A DNA stretch of 64,000 nt from Pohlia nutans (GCA_022496805.1 CM040102.1:1116001-1180000); one strand, 5' to 3'; shown: positions 46,872 through 59,296, counted from the stretch's first letter. Program-made: numbers and translations. The notes: a model not told the origin generated them from the letters alone.

Positions 46872-49506
46872 CTAAATCCGGACCACTAATCCTAGACTCC
46901 CGGCAGTCCCGGGCAGCGGCTCATCCTCCATTGGCTGCCCCTCCTGGACTTCCGGGCTGTCCACCATGATGGGATCCGTGGGCCGAGCTCCTCGTAGTTC
47001 GTGCCCGGTCGGCTGCTCCACCTGTCGTCCTTCGGTTGGCTCGCCTACTTGCGTACCTCCCGACTGGCTACCCGGGTGACCTCCTGGCCCACCCTGTTGC
47101 CTTTCCACCATGTCCGATTGAACGTCCATCGCCTCCATTTCTTCCGAGAGGTTCCGGACTTCCACAGGGCTCATTCCGGCCGGTCGAACCATGTGGATTG
47201 GCTGCACATCCAACCTTACTCGGGAGGTGTGCTCCTGCGTTGAGCTCCCCTTCCGCATCAACTGATCCATTTCACCCTCCTGAGGAGCATCTGCAGACAC
47301 ATTGAACATCCCCTGCAGTCCCTCCCCGGACCCTACTTTATCGCCCCGGTTGGCTGTCTCCTCTTGGCCCGGTTCTTCATTGGAGAAGCTCCCCCTCATG
47401 TGCTCCGCCAGTTCCCGGAACTCCATCAGGTAGGCCTCCTCCTTCTCCGAATACTCCCGGACCACGTTCTTCATCCGGGCTGCTCCTTCCAATCCCGGCA
47501 GACCTACTTTCTCGTCATACAGCCGGGCTTTCATCTGTGCCTCCCCATCCGGGTGGAACAACCCCGACAGTTTGGTGACTGCTGACTTGTTTTCCCTATC
47601 CTCCGGATGGTCTCCTCCTGTTCCCGAATCTGCAACTCGTTCTTCTGCACTTGGGCCTCCATTCTCTTGATGTACGCCACCTTCTGTTGCAGATCCTCCT
47701 TCAAACCCTTCAAGAGAGCAACGGATTCGCCCTCATCCTCCTGGAGACTTTGCAGTTGTCCGGCCAACTTGCTCTCCTTCTCTCTGCTCCGGATCAACTT
47801 CCTCTGGAGCTTCCGGATCCGTGCCGGATACTCCAGAGCGTCCTCAGTTCGGAGGAGAGTTCTTGTCTCCCGGAGTGCGGCGAACATGGGAGTGTACTGC
47901 TCCGTCACCATGTCCTAGGCAATCCGGGTCTACAGGATTATGTGCTCCGCCCGAAGTGGGGCCTCCCCTTCCTCCTGTACACCTCCGGGTGGACCTTCCT
48001 CCTGTACCGGTTCCTCCTCCAACGGTGGTTCCTGCCTCCGGTCGTCCTCTTCTCCTGTTTCCTCCCCTTTGTCCCCTGCTTCCTTAGGACGCTTGTTGAG
48101 CGGGGTTGTCTTCTTCCGGACGGGTCCTTTGTCCTTCCTAGGCGTGGTCTCTGGACCCTCCGGCTCCTCCTCTTCAATGAGGACCAACTTCCTCTTCAGG
48201 CCCGGAAACCGCACTTGAGACGTACCTGCCTCCTCCTCTGGTTGCTTCCCCTTCCTCAATCGTTCCTGTGGATCTTCCGGGGCAGGGTCTTCATCCATGA
48301 ATCCGGAATCTGCTTCCGGTCGTTCCTGTGGCGGTGCTGGAGTGGGTCCTGTCTCCTTCTCTGGCCCGGACTCCACCACCGGGGTCACCTGAGGTTGCTC
48401 TTGGGTGGAACTTCCTCCCAGATTCCTCACCGTCTTCTTCCGGATCAGTTTCGGCTGCGGAGAATCCTCCTCTTCTTCCGGATCCTCCCTCCTCTTCGTT
48501 CTCAGCTCCCGCTGCAACCTTGCCTCCCCCAGTTGGTCTGTCTCCGGGTCCCTCCTCCTCTGCTGCTCATCTTGACGCAGCCGGGTGTCACCCTGTTGGC
48601 CCCTGTCGGGCCGGTCTTCTCTCCTCTTCGTCCTCTGCTCCGAGTCAGCGCTGGCCCTTCCCGGTTGACTCCTCTCCGGGCGGTCTTCCTTGTCCTTCCT
48701 GCGCTCCTCTCCCCGGCTCCTACTCATGTCCGGTTGGGAGGTGGGTGGCGCCATTCTCCTTTCACCCGGTCGTGACGACGACCAGGGTCTGCTGGTCCCT
48801 GTTCCTCCACCCGGAATAGCTACCCTCCTCTTGGTCGGACTCTTCAGCCCCGGGATGGGCGTTTCTTCCAACCTCTTCCGTTCCTCCTCCGTGAGACACC
48901 CATGTCTCTCGTACAGGTGGTGGAGAAATGGGGCCAACGGACACCCCTTCTTACTGTCCAGGTTCACTGCCCACTTCTGCGTATTCCGGTGTAGTAGGAT
49001 CGCCCAGATGATCCTCCTCCCCCGGAGCAGAGCGGAGTAGATGCCCCGGGCCAGCGTTACGGTGAGGGTGGTGGGCTTCTCCGGATTGAGGATGGGCACC
49101 ACATATTGGAGCAACCGTTGCTCCCGGGGTATAATGCAGTCCGCCACCTTGAACCCGTCGTGTCCCGAAATGTGGGTGAATCGCGCCTTCACCCAATCCG
49201 AGTCGCCCTTGCCTCCCGGTTCCAGATCTACACTCGTGTCCGGGAAGCCGTATAACTCCCTCCACATCTCCTGGGTCCAGCTCCCATACTTCGCCCGGAT
49301 GGTCGTCCGGAAGGCGCTCAACATAGACCCGCCCTCAATTTCCTCCAGCATCCGGGAATCCTGCACATCCCACACTCTCCCAAAGAGCCCCGCGCACCCC
49401 ATCTTCTCGAGGTCCTTCATCAACTCGTCCAAGTCCCCCTCGTGCGGCGGGATGTCCGGACAGATGCGCTTCTCCGTAATCTTCGTTCCGGCTCCCCTTC
49501 GCGCCA
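46872..49506 (-). pseudogene. Plant-transposon-protein-like gene, copy 1 (decayed)
   Basis: The likely start is MARRGAGTKITEKR at 49506. The first 200 residues form a globular block (GLFGRVWDVQDSRM, YGSWTQEMWRELYGFPDTSV, ARGIYSALLRGRRIIWAILL, KKGCPLAPFLHHLYERHGCL) that resembles, loosely, the putative plant transposon protein domain found beside retroelements. Long charged Arg/Glu/Pro stretches follow, then a coiled coil (YPARIRKLQRKLIRSREKES) and an acidic tail. Two in-frame TAG codons (47930 and near 47918) and a 4-base length change near 47575, relative to the copy at 63047, break the frame. I infer a nonautonomous or capsid-like element protein. The domain call is tentative. Confidence 0.5.
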
Positions 49507-50335
49507 TGGCTGCAGACTCCGGACGCGCTTCCTTACTCCCCTGAGAATGGCGCAGCTCCTTCTCCGGTAAACTGCTCTCCTCGCGCTCCGGACGCTTCCT
49601 TTTTCGCCTCCGTAGTGTGCGCCTGACCTCCCGGAGTCCCGGCGCCTCTCTTCCCGACTGCGCACCTACTCCTCTCTGTAAATTCCGCCGGAAATGGCGG
49701 CTCTCGCTGTCCGGGTGCTCGCCTCTCCCAAATTCTAACCTTGCGCTACTGTTTCTCCCTGAGCGCTCAATTTCCCTCATTCCCGGGTGCTCCGAATCCT
49801 CACACACCGGCCGCTCACTGCTCTTTCTCTTCGGGTGCGAAATGGAAACCCTAACGCTCTCCGGAGGTGCAAAAGCGGGTGTGCACGGAGGGCTGGAGGA
49901 ACCGGGAAGGAATGAACAGTGAGCCGCCCAGTTTAAGGCGGCCCAGTTCATCTCCCGGATCGTGGCCGGGCCCGGCAGAGGCCCGTTCCCCGACCCTCGG
50001 TTTTCCATCCGGTCGCTTGTCCGGTCCGCCGCCATTCTCAGATTCCGTAACAAACACTTAAGACGCGCGTGAGAGCACCACTCTTTCCAAATAAATAAAG
50101 AGGTCACTAGGAACGCCATTTCTCCCATTTATGGCGGATGGGTTGACCTTTTACTGCCCTACAAACCCTAATTTCCCGTTTTTGAATAAACGAGGTTTGA
50201 CAATACCCTTTCTACAACATTCACCTACACCACGACTGAGCTCACCCCTGAACCCTATACACTCATCTAAAATTCAACCTAAATTTGCATGGATACAACA
50301 TTTATGACCCTAAATCCCTCAATCCCTATTCCTGA
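49507..50335. other. 5' flank of the coiled-coil gene
   Basis: The minus-strand frame stays open upstream of 49506 to 50128, with an Arg/Glu-rich composition that does not look conserved. I treat it as leader sequence. From 50129 to 50335 there is AT-rich sequence with no feature. Confidence 0.4.
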
Positions 50336-50475
50336 TGGTCCCACGGTCATAGATCCTCGACCCACGGTCATAGGTTCTTTTCTTAACTTGCCAGAAAAAA
50401 ATCTCAAAAAATCCTACGCTCTCCACTCTCCGCTCTCCGCTCTTGTGCTCACATACTAGCACCCCCGAGTTTTCT
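50336..50475. mobile_element. Half-copy of the CCACGGTCATAGGTCC element
   Basis: CCCACGGTCATAGATCC and CCCACGGTCATAGGTTC stand in tandem (50339, 50361), followed by CTCTCCGCTCTCCGCTC and GCTCACATACTAGCA. The same modules occur at 15838 and 35559. It abuts the start of the 127-bp satellite. Confidence 0.45.
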
Positions 50476-50479
50476 GCTC

Positions 50480-53400
50480 CTAGGGACGTCCTCGGCTACG
50501 AGGACGTTCTTCAGGATGAATCTACGGGACCATGGCAATTTAGGATGATCCGTGGATGAGTCGATTTTGTTCATTTGTGTGTTTGAATCAGATTGAGTTT
50601 GGTGCTCCTTGGGACGTCCTCGGCTACGAGGACGTTATTCAGGCTGCATCCATGCGTTCATGGAAGCCTAAGATGATCCATGGATGAGTCGATTCTGTTC
50701 ATTGTGTGTGTGAATCAGATTGGGTTAAGTGCTCCTTGTGACGTCCTCCGCTACAAGGACGTTCTTCAGGCTGCATCCATGGGCCCATGGAAACCTAGGA
50801 TGATCCTGGGATGAGTCGATTCTGTTCATTGTGTATTTCAATCAGATTGAGTTTTGAGCTCCTTGGGACGTCCTCGGCTACGAGGACGTTCTCCAGGATG
50901 CATCAACGAGACCGTGGCAACTTAGGATGATCCGTGGATGAGTCGTTTCTGTTCAACTGTGTGTTTGAATCAGATTGAGTTTGGTGCTCCTTGGGACGTC
51001 CTCGGCTACGAGGACGTTATTCAGGTTGCATCCATGCGTTCATGGAAGCCTAAGATGATCCATGGATGAGTCAATTCTGTTCATTCTGTGTGTGAATCGG
51101 TTTGAGTTTGGTGCTCCTTGGGACGTCCTCGGCTATGAGGACGTTCTTCAGGCTGCATCCATGGGACTATGGCAACTTAGGATGATCCGTGGATGAGTCG
51201 ATTCTTTTCATTTGTGTGTTTGAATCAGATTGAGTTTGGTGCTGCTTGGGACGTCCTCGGCTATGACGACGTTATTCAGGCTGCATCCAAGGGCAATTGG
51301 AGCCTAGGATGATCCATGGATGAGTCGATTTTGTTCATTGTGTGTTTGAATCAGATTAAGTTTTGTGCTCCTTGGGACGTCCTCGGCTACCAGAAGGTTA
51401 TTCAGGCTGCATCCATGGGCCCATGGAAACCTAGGATGATCCAGGGATGAGTCCATTCTGTTCATTGTGTGTGTGAATCAGATTGAGTTTGGTGCTCCTT
51501 CAGACGTCCTCGGCTAGGAGGACGTTCTTCAGGCTGCATCCATAGCACTGTGGCAACTTAGGATGATCCGTGGATGAGTCGATTATGTTCATTTGTGTGT
51601 TTGAATCAGATTGAGTTTTGTGCGCCTTGGGACATCCTCAGCTACGAGGACGTTATTCAGGCTGCATCCATGCTTTCATTGAAGCCTAAGATGATCCTTA
51701 GATGAGTCGATTCTGTGCATTGTGTGTTTGAATCTGATTGAGTTTTGGGCTCTTTGGGACGTCCTTGGCTACGAGAACGTTATTCAAGCTGCATCCATGG
51801 GCCCATGGAAATCTTGGATGATCCAGGGATGAGTCCATTCTGTGCATTGTGTTTGTGAATCAGATTGAGTTTGGTGCTCCTTGCGACGTCCTCGGGTACG
51901 AGGACGTTATTCAGGCTGCATCCATGCGTTCATGGAAGCCTAGGATGATCCATGGATGAGTCGATTCTGTGCATTGTGTGTGTGAATCAGATTGAGTTTT
52001 GTGCTCCTTGCGACGTCCTTGGCAGGGAGGACGTTATTCAGGCTGCATCCATGCGTTCATGGAGACGTAGGATGATCCATGGATGAGTCGATTCTGTTCA
52101 TTGTGTGTGTGAATCAGATTGGGTTAGGTGCTCCTTCTGACGTCCTCCGCTACAAGGACGTTCTTCAGGCTGCATCCATGGGACCCTGGCAACTTAGGAT
52201 GATCCGTGTATGAGTCGATTCTGTTCATTGTGTGTTTGAATCAGATTGAGTTTTTTGCTTCTTGGGACGTCCTCGGCTACGAGGACGTTATTCAGGCTGC
52301 ATCCATGGGCCCATGGAAACCTAGGATGATCCAGGGATGAGTCGATTTTGTTCATTGTGTGTTTAGGGACGTCCTCGGCTACGAGGATGTTCTTTAGGCT
52401 GCATCTACGGGACTGTGGCAACTTAAGATGATCCGTGGATGAGTGGATTCTGTTCAATTGTGTGTGTGAATGAGTTTGAGTTTGGTGCTCCTTGGGATGT
52501 CCTCGGCTACGAGCTCGTTCTTCAGGCTGCATCCATGGAACTGTGGCAACTTAGGATGATCCGTGTATGACTCGATTCTGTTCATTGTGTGTTTGAATCA
52601 GATTGAGTTTTGTGCTCCTTGGGTCGTCTTCGGCTATGAGGACGTTATTCAGGCTACATCCATGGGCCCATGGAAACCTAGGATGATCCAGGGATGAGTC
52701 GATTCTGTTCATTTGTGTCTTTGAATCAGATTGAGTTTTGTGCTCCATTAGACGTCCTCGGCTACGAGGACGTTATTCAGGCTGCATCCATGCGTTCATG
52801 GAAGCCTAGGATGACCCATGGATGAGTAGATTTTGTGCATTGTATGTGTGAATCAGATTGAGTTTGGTGCTCCTTGGGACGTCCTCGGCTACAAAGACGT
52901 TATTCAGGCTGCATCCATGTGCCTATGGAAACCTAGGATGTTCCAGGGATGAGTGGATTGTGTTCATTTGTGTGTTTGAACCTGATTGAGTTTGGTGCGC
53001 CTTGGGGCGTCCTTGGCTACGAGGATGTTATTCAGGGTGCATCCATGGGCCTATGGAAATCTAGGATGATCCAGGGATGAGTCGATTCTGTGCATTGTGT
53101 GTGTGAACCAGATTGAGTTTGGTGCTATTTAAGACAACCTCGGCTACGAAGACGTTATTCAGGGTGCATCCATGGGCCCATGAAAACCTAGGATGATCCA
53201 GGGAAAAGTTGATTCTGTTCATTGTGTGTTTGAATCAGATTGAGTTTTGTGCTCCTTGGGACGTCCTCGGCTACGAGGACGTTATTCAAGCTGCATCCAT
53301 GGGCCCCTGGAAACCTAGGATGATCCAAGGATGAGTCGATTCTGTTCATTGTGTGTGTGAATCAGATTTAGTTTGGTGCTCCTTGCGACGTCCTCGGCTA

Positions 53401-53971
53401 CGAGGACGTTATTAAGGTTGCATCCATACGTTCATGGAAGCCTAGGATGATCCATGGATGAGTCGATTCTGTTCATTGTGTGTTTGAATCAGTTTGAATT
53501 CTGTGCTCCTTGAGACGTCCACGGCTACGAGGACGTTCTTCACGCTGCATCCACGGGACCGGTGCAACTTAGGATCATCCGTGGATGAGTTGATTTTGTT
53601 TATTTGTGTGTGTGAATTACATTGAGTTTTGTGCTCCTTGGAATGTCCTCGGCTACGAGGACGTTATTCAGGCTGCATCCATGCGTTCATGGAAGCCTAG
53701 GATGATCGATGGATGAGTTGATTCTGTTCATTGGTTATTTGAATCAGTTCAAGTGTGGTGCTCCTTGGGACGTCCTCGGCTACGAGGACGTTCTTCAGGC
53801 TGCATCCATGCGTTCATGGAAGCCTAGGATGATCGATGGATGAGTCGATTCTGTTCATTGGTTGTGTGAATCAGTTTGAGTGTGGTGCTCCTTGGGACGT
53901 CCTCGGCTACGAGGACGTTATTCAGGCTACATCAATGAGACCGTGGCAACTTAGGATGATCCGTTGATGAG
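50480..53971. repeat. 127-bp hairpin satellite, left part
   Basis: About 27 units of roughly 127 bp. Each holds GACGTCCTCGGCTACGAGGA followed by CGTT (9-bp stem around GCTA), then TTCAGGCTGCATCCATG..., a second short palindrome in three sequence types (CCATGCGTTCATGG, CCATGGGCCCATGG, CCACGGGACCGTGG-like), GGATGATCC, GGATGAGTCGATTCTGTTCA and TGTGTGAATCAGATTGAG. It continues to the right of the copia insertion at 59634. Confidence 0.9.
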
Positions 53972-54289
53972 TATTGAAGGTTAGATTAGAATGCCAAAGC
54001 CTCACACAAACACTTGGAATGCATAGGAAAGAGATGATCTTTACTCATGGGCTGCCCCTCTTAAGTAGCACACCCAAGGGAGTCCCCTTGGCAAACCATA
54101 TGGGACATCAGCCCATACTCCACTCCTAGTACACTAGGATCAGCCCATATCACTTGGGAGACCCAATTCTCATTACTTCTAACTAGTATCACTTCTCTAG
54201 TTGCAAGTCTAGCTCATTCGCATCATCTACTCTAGCTAATGCGCATGGCTAAGAGCAACTTCAGCCCACGCAATCATCCTACTTCAACA
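53972..54289 (-). repeat. Copia 3' LTR
   Basis: 318 bp, identical by eye to 59311-59628. The gag-pol stop codon (54274-54276) lies just inside it. Terminal inverted bases are TGTTGAAG and CTTCAATA. Confidence 0.95.
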
Positions 54290-57200
54290 CTCCCACTTTG
54301 CGAATAGCCAAAGCCTTGGAGCCCAAATGCCACCACTAGTCTTTGATGTCGATCTCTCGCAAGAGCCTTTGTGAGCACGTCCGCCACCATGTGCTCCGTT
54401 GGACAATACTTCAACTCTATCACCTTCATCTCTAACTTCTCTCGAATGAAGTGATATTGCACATCAATGTGCTTTGTACGTGAGTGATGCGTTGGATTCT
54501 TCGCCAATGACATACTCCCTTGGTTGTCACACATGATTGTTGTAACCTCCTCTTGAGTGCATCTCACATCCGCCATTAGTTGCCTCAACCAAATGGCCTC
54601 CTTCGTACCGTGGCTCGTCGCCATGTACTCCGCCTCAACCGTTGACGTGGCCGTGGTTTGTTGGCGCTTGCTATTCCATGAAACGGCCCCCGATCCAACT
54701 TTGAACATGTACCCCGTGGTGGATCTACGATCATTGGTATCACCCGCATAATCCGCATCACAATACCCACTCAACACAATGTTGTCACCTCCAAGACACA
54801 ACCTCACATTACTTGTGCCTTTCAAGTACCGCATGATCCTCTTGACCGCAACCCAATGACTTGAACCCGGTCTTGCCATGTGTTGACTCACAACGCTGAT
54901 TGGATACGCAAGGTCCGGCCTTGTTGCAATCATAGCATACATCAATGACCCTACAGCTTGCTTGTATGGCACATCCACCATAGATTGAGCCTCTAATGCA
55001 TACTCCTCATCCGTGAGTTTCACGAGTTTGGAATTCACATCCAATGGAGTGCCAACCGGTTTGCAATCCTCCATGCCAAAGCGTTTGAGAACATCCATAA
55101 CATACTTGCTTTGATTCATTGTTATGGTGCGTGTTGCTCTATCTCGCACAAACTCAACTCCTAAACAAAAGTGCAACTCACCCAGATCACTCATCTCGTA
55201 CTCGTTCTCAAGCATTGCCTTCAATGCCTTCAAAGAGCTCATACCACTTGCAAGGATGATCAAATCATCCACATATATGATCACGATGACCACATGTTGC
55301 CCCTTTTGCATGAAATACAAGCTGTGATCAGCGATGCTCCTTGTGAACCCGATATGAACAAGAAACGTGTCAATCTTTTGATACCATGCGCGTGGAGATT
55401 GCTTCAACCCATACAATGACTTGTTCAACTTGCAAACAAGGTTCTCATTACCTCGTTGCACAAATCCTTCGGGTTGTACCATGTAGATGTCCTCGTCCAA
55501 CTCGCCGTTCAAGAACGCCGTCTTCACATCCATTTGATGCATTTCCAAATCCATGGCAGCCCCGATGGCCAAAATGCATCGAATAGTGGTGAATTTCGCC
55601 ACCGGTGCAAAGGTCTCATGAAAATCAACACCTTCGATTTGTGAAAAGCCCTTTGCCACCAATCTTGCCTTATAACGAACCACATCACCCGTTGCATCTC
55701 TCTTTGCACGAAATACCCACTTACAACCGATAGCGTTGCGATTCTTGGGGAGGGGAGTCAATTCCCAAGTGCCATTGTCCATCAACGATTTGTACTCCTC
55801 TTGCATGGCTTGCTCCCACTTGTTTGCATCATCACAACTCAACGCTTCACGAATCGTCAATGGAGCATCTAAAAGTGCAACGTTTGCATGCTCCTCCTCA
55901 CCTTGAGGGAGAATATGATTCTTCCACCACTCGCCAAGTGGTCTACGATTTCTCTCTGGATAACGACGATCGCTCGAGGATGCATTGTCTTCAACCGCCG
56001 TTGCTTGTGCCTTTTTCTCGCCATTCTTCGTCTTCAAAGGTCGCTCCTCAATATGTTCCTCATCACCACCATCGTCGTCATCTTCGTCTTCATCAACAAT
56101 ATCAATAACGGGAGATTTGGAAGATTGGTCCACAATCGCTGGTTTATCGCCACTTCTCCCACTTGGACCATCGTCCAAATTGTCTTCAACCTTGGAATTC
56201 TCGCAAAATGTCACATCACGAGCTCGAATGATCTTCTTGGTCTCGAGCGACATGAGCCTGTACGCCTTGGTACCTTCACAATATCCAAGAAACACACATT
56301 TTGTTGCCTTGGCCTCAAGTTTGGTTCTTTGAGAATCGGGTACCTTTGCAAATGCGATGCATCCAAATGTGCGCATGTGCTCCACGCGGGGAGGCCTCCC
56401 ACTCCACGCTTGCTCTGGTGTCATGTTTTGAACCGCACTCGTCGGGCATCGGTTGCGTGTGTACACCGCAGTCACCACCGCTTCCGCCCAAAGGTCCAAA
56501 CCCAAATTTTGTGCATGCAACATACTCCTTGCCATTTCCACAATTGTTCGATTTGCACGCTCTGCAACTCCGTTTTGTTGTGGTGTATATGGCGTTGTCG
56601 TTTGTCTAGCAATGCCTTCTTTCTTCAATAACTCTCCAAATTGGTTGGACATGAACTCACCGCCATTATCCGATCGAAACACCTTGATCTTGTGCTCGGA
56701 TTGCTTCTCAACCAACGCCTTGAACTCTTTGAACTTCTCAAAACACTCGCTCTTTGCTTTGATCGCATACAACCATATCTTCCTCGAAAAATCATCAATG
56801 ATCGTCACAAAATACTTGCAACCCCCCATAGACATGGTCTTCATTGGACCACACACGTCGGAATGCACAATCTCAAGAACCTTGGTTGCACGAGTTGCCC
56901 CATCAACTGGAAACGGTGAGCGTTGTTGCTTGCCTTCAATACAACCCTCACATGTGAATGAACTAGGTGCGACGTGTGATTGTGCAAGATCCATGCCACT
57001 TACCATTCCACGCAGTGCTTTCACACTCTTGACATTCAAAAGCCCGAGACGACGATGCCACAACGCCAACTTGTCTTCGTTTGAACTCGATTGCACCAAC
57101 GTTGCGGATTCCGCCGCGTGCATCTTGGAAAACTTGATTTGGTACAAGCCGTTGACTTCGTGTATAATGGCCACCTCCTCACGACTTGGAGACAACACAA

Positions 57201-58374
57201 AACACCCTTGGTCGCTAAATTCCACTCGCAAATGCTTCATCACCAAATGTCGCACCGATAAAAGATTTGCCTTCAACTTGGGAACGTGGAGGACATCATG
57301 GATGGTAATTGTCTTCACACGACCCTTCACCTCGGTGTCTACGACGATGGATCCTTTACCCACGGCTTGAAGAACCGTATCATCACCCAAAATGACATTC
57401 TTTGGAGATATGACGTGATATGATTGGAAACAACTCCTAATGGGCGCCATGTGACTCGAGGCTCCCGAATCAACAATCCAATCGATCACACTACCATTGC
57501 ATGACACGTCACTTGCCATCATTGCATACTCGTCCCCGTCATCACTACAAGAAGAGACGCTAGTCATAAATGCGTACTCATCACCTGCATCGTTGACCTT
57601 TGTATTGTTGGCACTTTCCTCTCTCTTGCGTTTGTAGCAAAATTTTGCCAAGTGGCCCTTCTTACCGCAATAGTAGCATACCTTGTCTGTAGAGCTCCCA
57701 CTCGCACCGCTCTTGGATTGCTTCGCCATAAGCGCCGCGCTATCGCCACGAGTCTCGTTCTCTTTGCGCCGCGAGAGTTCATGCAACAACCGTGATGTCA
57801 CATAATCAAGAGTGAGCTCGCTAATGGGCCTACTCTCCATAGCAACGATAAGATACTCGTACGACGGCGGCAAACTCTCGAAGAGCGTCATAACGATATC
57901 ACCGTCGGTAATGTTGACGTCTGCGCCGTTGAGCTGATCCGCAAGAGCCTTGACTTTGTTGATGTGCGCCAACATGTCGTCGTTTTCTTCCATCTTGATG
58001 GTGAAAAACTTGCGCCTCAAAAACAAGATATTGACCAAGCTCTTTGCCTCATGAATATTGCAAAGCTTGGCCCATGCCTCGGCGGGAGTCTTGCACGACC
58101 GAATATGAGAAAGCTGGGAATCAGAAAGATTAAGAGCCAAAATCGCAAAGGCCTTTTTCTCTCGCCGAGTGTACGCAGTTCGTACCCTAGCCTCGGCGTC
58201 GGACGAAGGCGGTTCCTCACTACCCTCAACTATCTCCCACAATTCTTTTTCGGCCATGACCATTTCCATCTTGAATTTCCACAAGTGGAAGTTGACGCCA
58301 TCGAACTTGTCTACAACCTTAGCACCTTCACCCTCAAATGTAGCCATATCCTTGATTGAAGGACGTACGCTCAC
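54274..58374 (-). CDS. Copia Gag-Pol polyprotein
   Basis: 1366 residues without interruption; a second possible start is M10 (MATFEGEG). Domains: Gag (1-230) with zinc knuckle C-x2-C-x4-H-x4-C at 233-246; aspartic protease VDSGAS with D302; GAG-pre-integrase (LWHRRLG, 438-444, and CEGC); integrase core D506 (HSDVCG), D569 (RSDNGGEF) and E605 (NGVAERANR), spaced D62D35E; acidic linker with VIDIVDEDEDDDD near 756-768; reverse transcriptase with the YVDD box at 1034-1037; RNase H (CDADYAGD from 1205, VEAEYMA, HHSRTKHID). Integrase before RT is the copia order. All catalytic residues checked are present. It acts in cytoplasmic particles and then in the nucleus to integrate new copies. Confidence 0.97.
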   Translation of the reverse strand: MSVRPSIKDMATFEGEGAKVVDKFDGVNFHLWKFKMEMVMAEKELWEIVEGSEEPPSSDAEARVRTAYTRREKKAFAILALNLSDSQLSHIRSCKTPAEAWAKLCNIHEAKSLVNILFLRRKFFTIKMEENDDMLAHINKVKALADQLNGADVNITDGDIVMTLFESLPPSYEYLIVAMESRPISELTLDYVTSRLLHELSRRKENETRGDSAALMAKQSKSGASGSSTDKVCYYCGKKGHLAKFCYKRKREESANNTKVNDAGDEYAFMTSVSSCSDDGDEYAMMASDVSCNGSVIDWIVDSGASSHMAPIRSCFQSYHVISPKNVILGDDTVLQAVGKGSIVVDTEVKGRVKTITIHDVLHVPKLKANLLSVRHLVMKHLRVEFSDQGCFVLSPSREEVAIIHEVNGLYQIKFSKMHAAESATLVQSSSNEDKLALWHRRLGLLNVKSVKALRGMVSGMDLAQSHVAPSSFTCEGCIEGKQQRSPFPVDGATRATKVLEIVHSDVCGPMKTMSMGGCKYFVTIIDDFSRKIWLYAIKAKSECFEKFKEFKALVEKQSEHKIKVFRSDNGGEFMSNQFGELLKKEGIARQTTTPYTPQQNGVAERANRTIVEMARSMLHAQNLGLDLWAEAVVTAVYTRNRCPTSAVQNMTPEQAWSGRPPRVEHMRTFGCIAFAKVPDSQRTKLEAKATKCVFLGYCEGTKAYRLMSLETKKIIRARDVTFCENSKVEDNLDDGPSGRSGDKPAIVDQSSKSPVIDIVDEDEDDDDGGDEEHIEERPLKTKNGEKKAQATAVEDNASSSDRRYPERNRRPLGEWWKNHILPQGEEEHANVALLDAPLTIREALSCDDANKWEQAMQEEYKSLMDNGTWELTPLPKNRNAIGCKWVFRAKRDATGDVVRYKARLVAKGFSQIEGVDFHETFAPVAKFTTIRCILAIGAAMDLEMHQMDVKTAFLNGELDEDIYMVQPEGFVQRGNENLVCKLNKSLYGLKQSPRAWYQKIDTFLVHIGFTRSIADHSLYFMQKGQHVVIVIIYVDDLIILASGMSSLKALKAMLENEYEMSDLGELHFCLGVEFVRDRATRTITMNQSKYVMDVLKRFGMEDCKPVGTPLDVNSKLVKLTDEEYALEAQSMVDVPYKQAVGSLMYAMIATRPDLAYPISVVSQHMARPGSSHWVAVKRIMRYLKGTSNVRLCLGGDNIVLSGYCDADYAGDTNDRRSTTGYMFKVGSGAVSWNSKRQQTTATSTVEAEYMATSHGTKEAIWLRQLMADVRCTQEEVTTIMCDNQGSMSLAKNPTHHSRTKHIDVQYHFIREKLEMKVIELKYCPTEHMVADVLTKALARDRHQRLVVAFGLQGFGYSQSGSVEVG
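54290..54299 (-). other. Copia polypurine tract
   Basis: The minus strand reads AAAGTGGGAG directly before the 3' LTR, the usual place and composition for the plus-strand primer. Confidence 0.85.
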
Positions 58375-59296
58375 AAAATTCAGCCCCTAGAAAGCTAACA
58401 AAAATTGTTTTTATGATTTTTTGACAATTTTGTGATTTGTGAGGCAAATTGCACACGTACGTGCTTCTAATGCCTCCAAACTAATTCCAAACACTAAATC
58501 AGCACCTTTGTGCTACACATCAACCTCACAACACTCAATCGTGATGGTTCTTAGTGAATTTGCACAAGATCATACCACAACACCCTAACTAGGAGAATTG
58601 CGCACTCGTTGGCTCAAATCCACTCAAATCAGCACCCTTGTGCTTCACAACATGTAATGCACCCTATGGACACCCTTGTGCCTTCCAAGGACTCTAAATC
58701 AATGCAAATTCAGCCCCTTCAAGTCCTAATTGCATTGAAATTCATCAAATCAGCCCCGTTGTGCATTCACTAACCCAAACTCTAATTTTGAGCACTCCAA
58801 GGGCATAACTCACATTCCAAACCCTTGTGCAAGAATTGCAATACCAAAATCAGATTGTAGACTCACCCCAAGAGCCTCAAAGCATAAAAGTGCCTTGCAA
58901 CAACACAAGTGCACAAATTGAGCACAAATTGAGCCAATAAGCTCCAATAAGCTCCAATAAGCTCCAATCAGCTCCAATATACTCCAACAAGCACCAATAA
59001 GCTCCAAAGCTCCAATTCAGCCCTTGTAGACGTGTATAAACTCCAAAGGTGCTCCAAAGTGCTCCAAAAGCTCCAAATCAACAAATGATAGCTCCAAAGT
59101 GCGAATTCAGCCCTCCAACACGTAGATCAAAGGTAGGAAGATTGTAATACCTCCCAATGTCGAAATCAGCCCACCAAAGCTCGAATTCAGCCCTCCAAAG
59201 TTCCAAATCAGCGCTCCAATACTCCAAAATCAGCGCTCCAACGCACGACCTCCACACAATGAGCAATCTAATCTTTGACTCACGCAAAACACATGA
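58375..59296 (-). other. Copia 5' leader
   Basis: About 920 bases between the primer-binding site and the polyprotein. It is rich in short motifs such as AGCTCCAATA (58940-59000) and CAGCCC/TGTGC elements and has no long open frame. It probably carries packaging and translation-control sequence. Its internal repeats look like slippage-prone expansion. Confidence 0.6.

Noticed and set aside
47651..48775. 374-codon plus-strand frame opposite the coiled-coil gene
   Set aside because: Leu/Pro-rich complement of a charged coding strand; the minus strand has family support from two copies.
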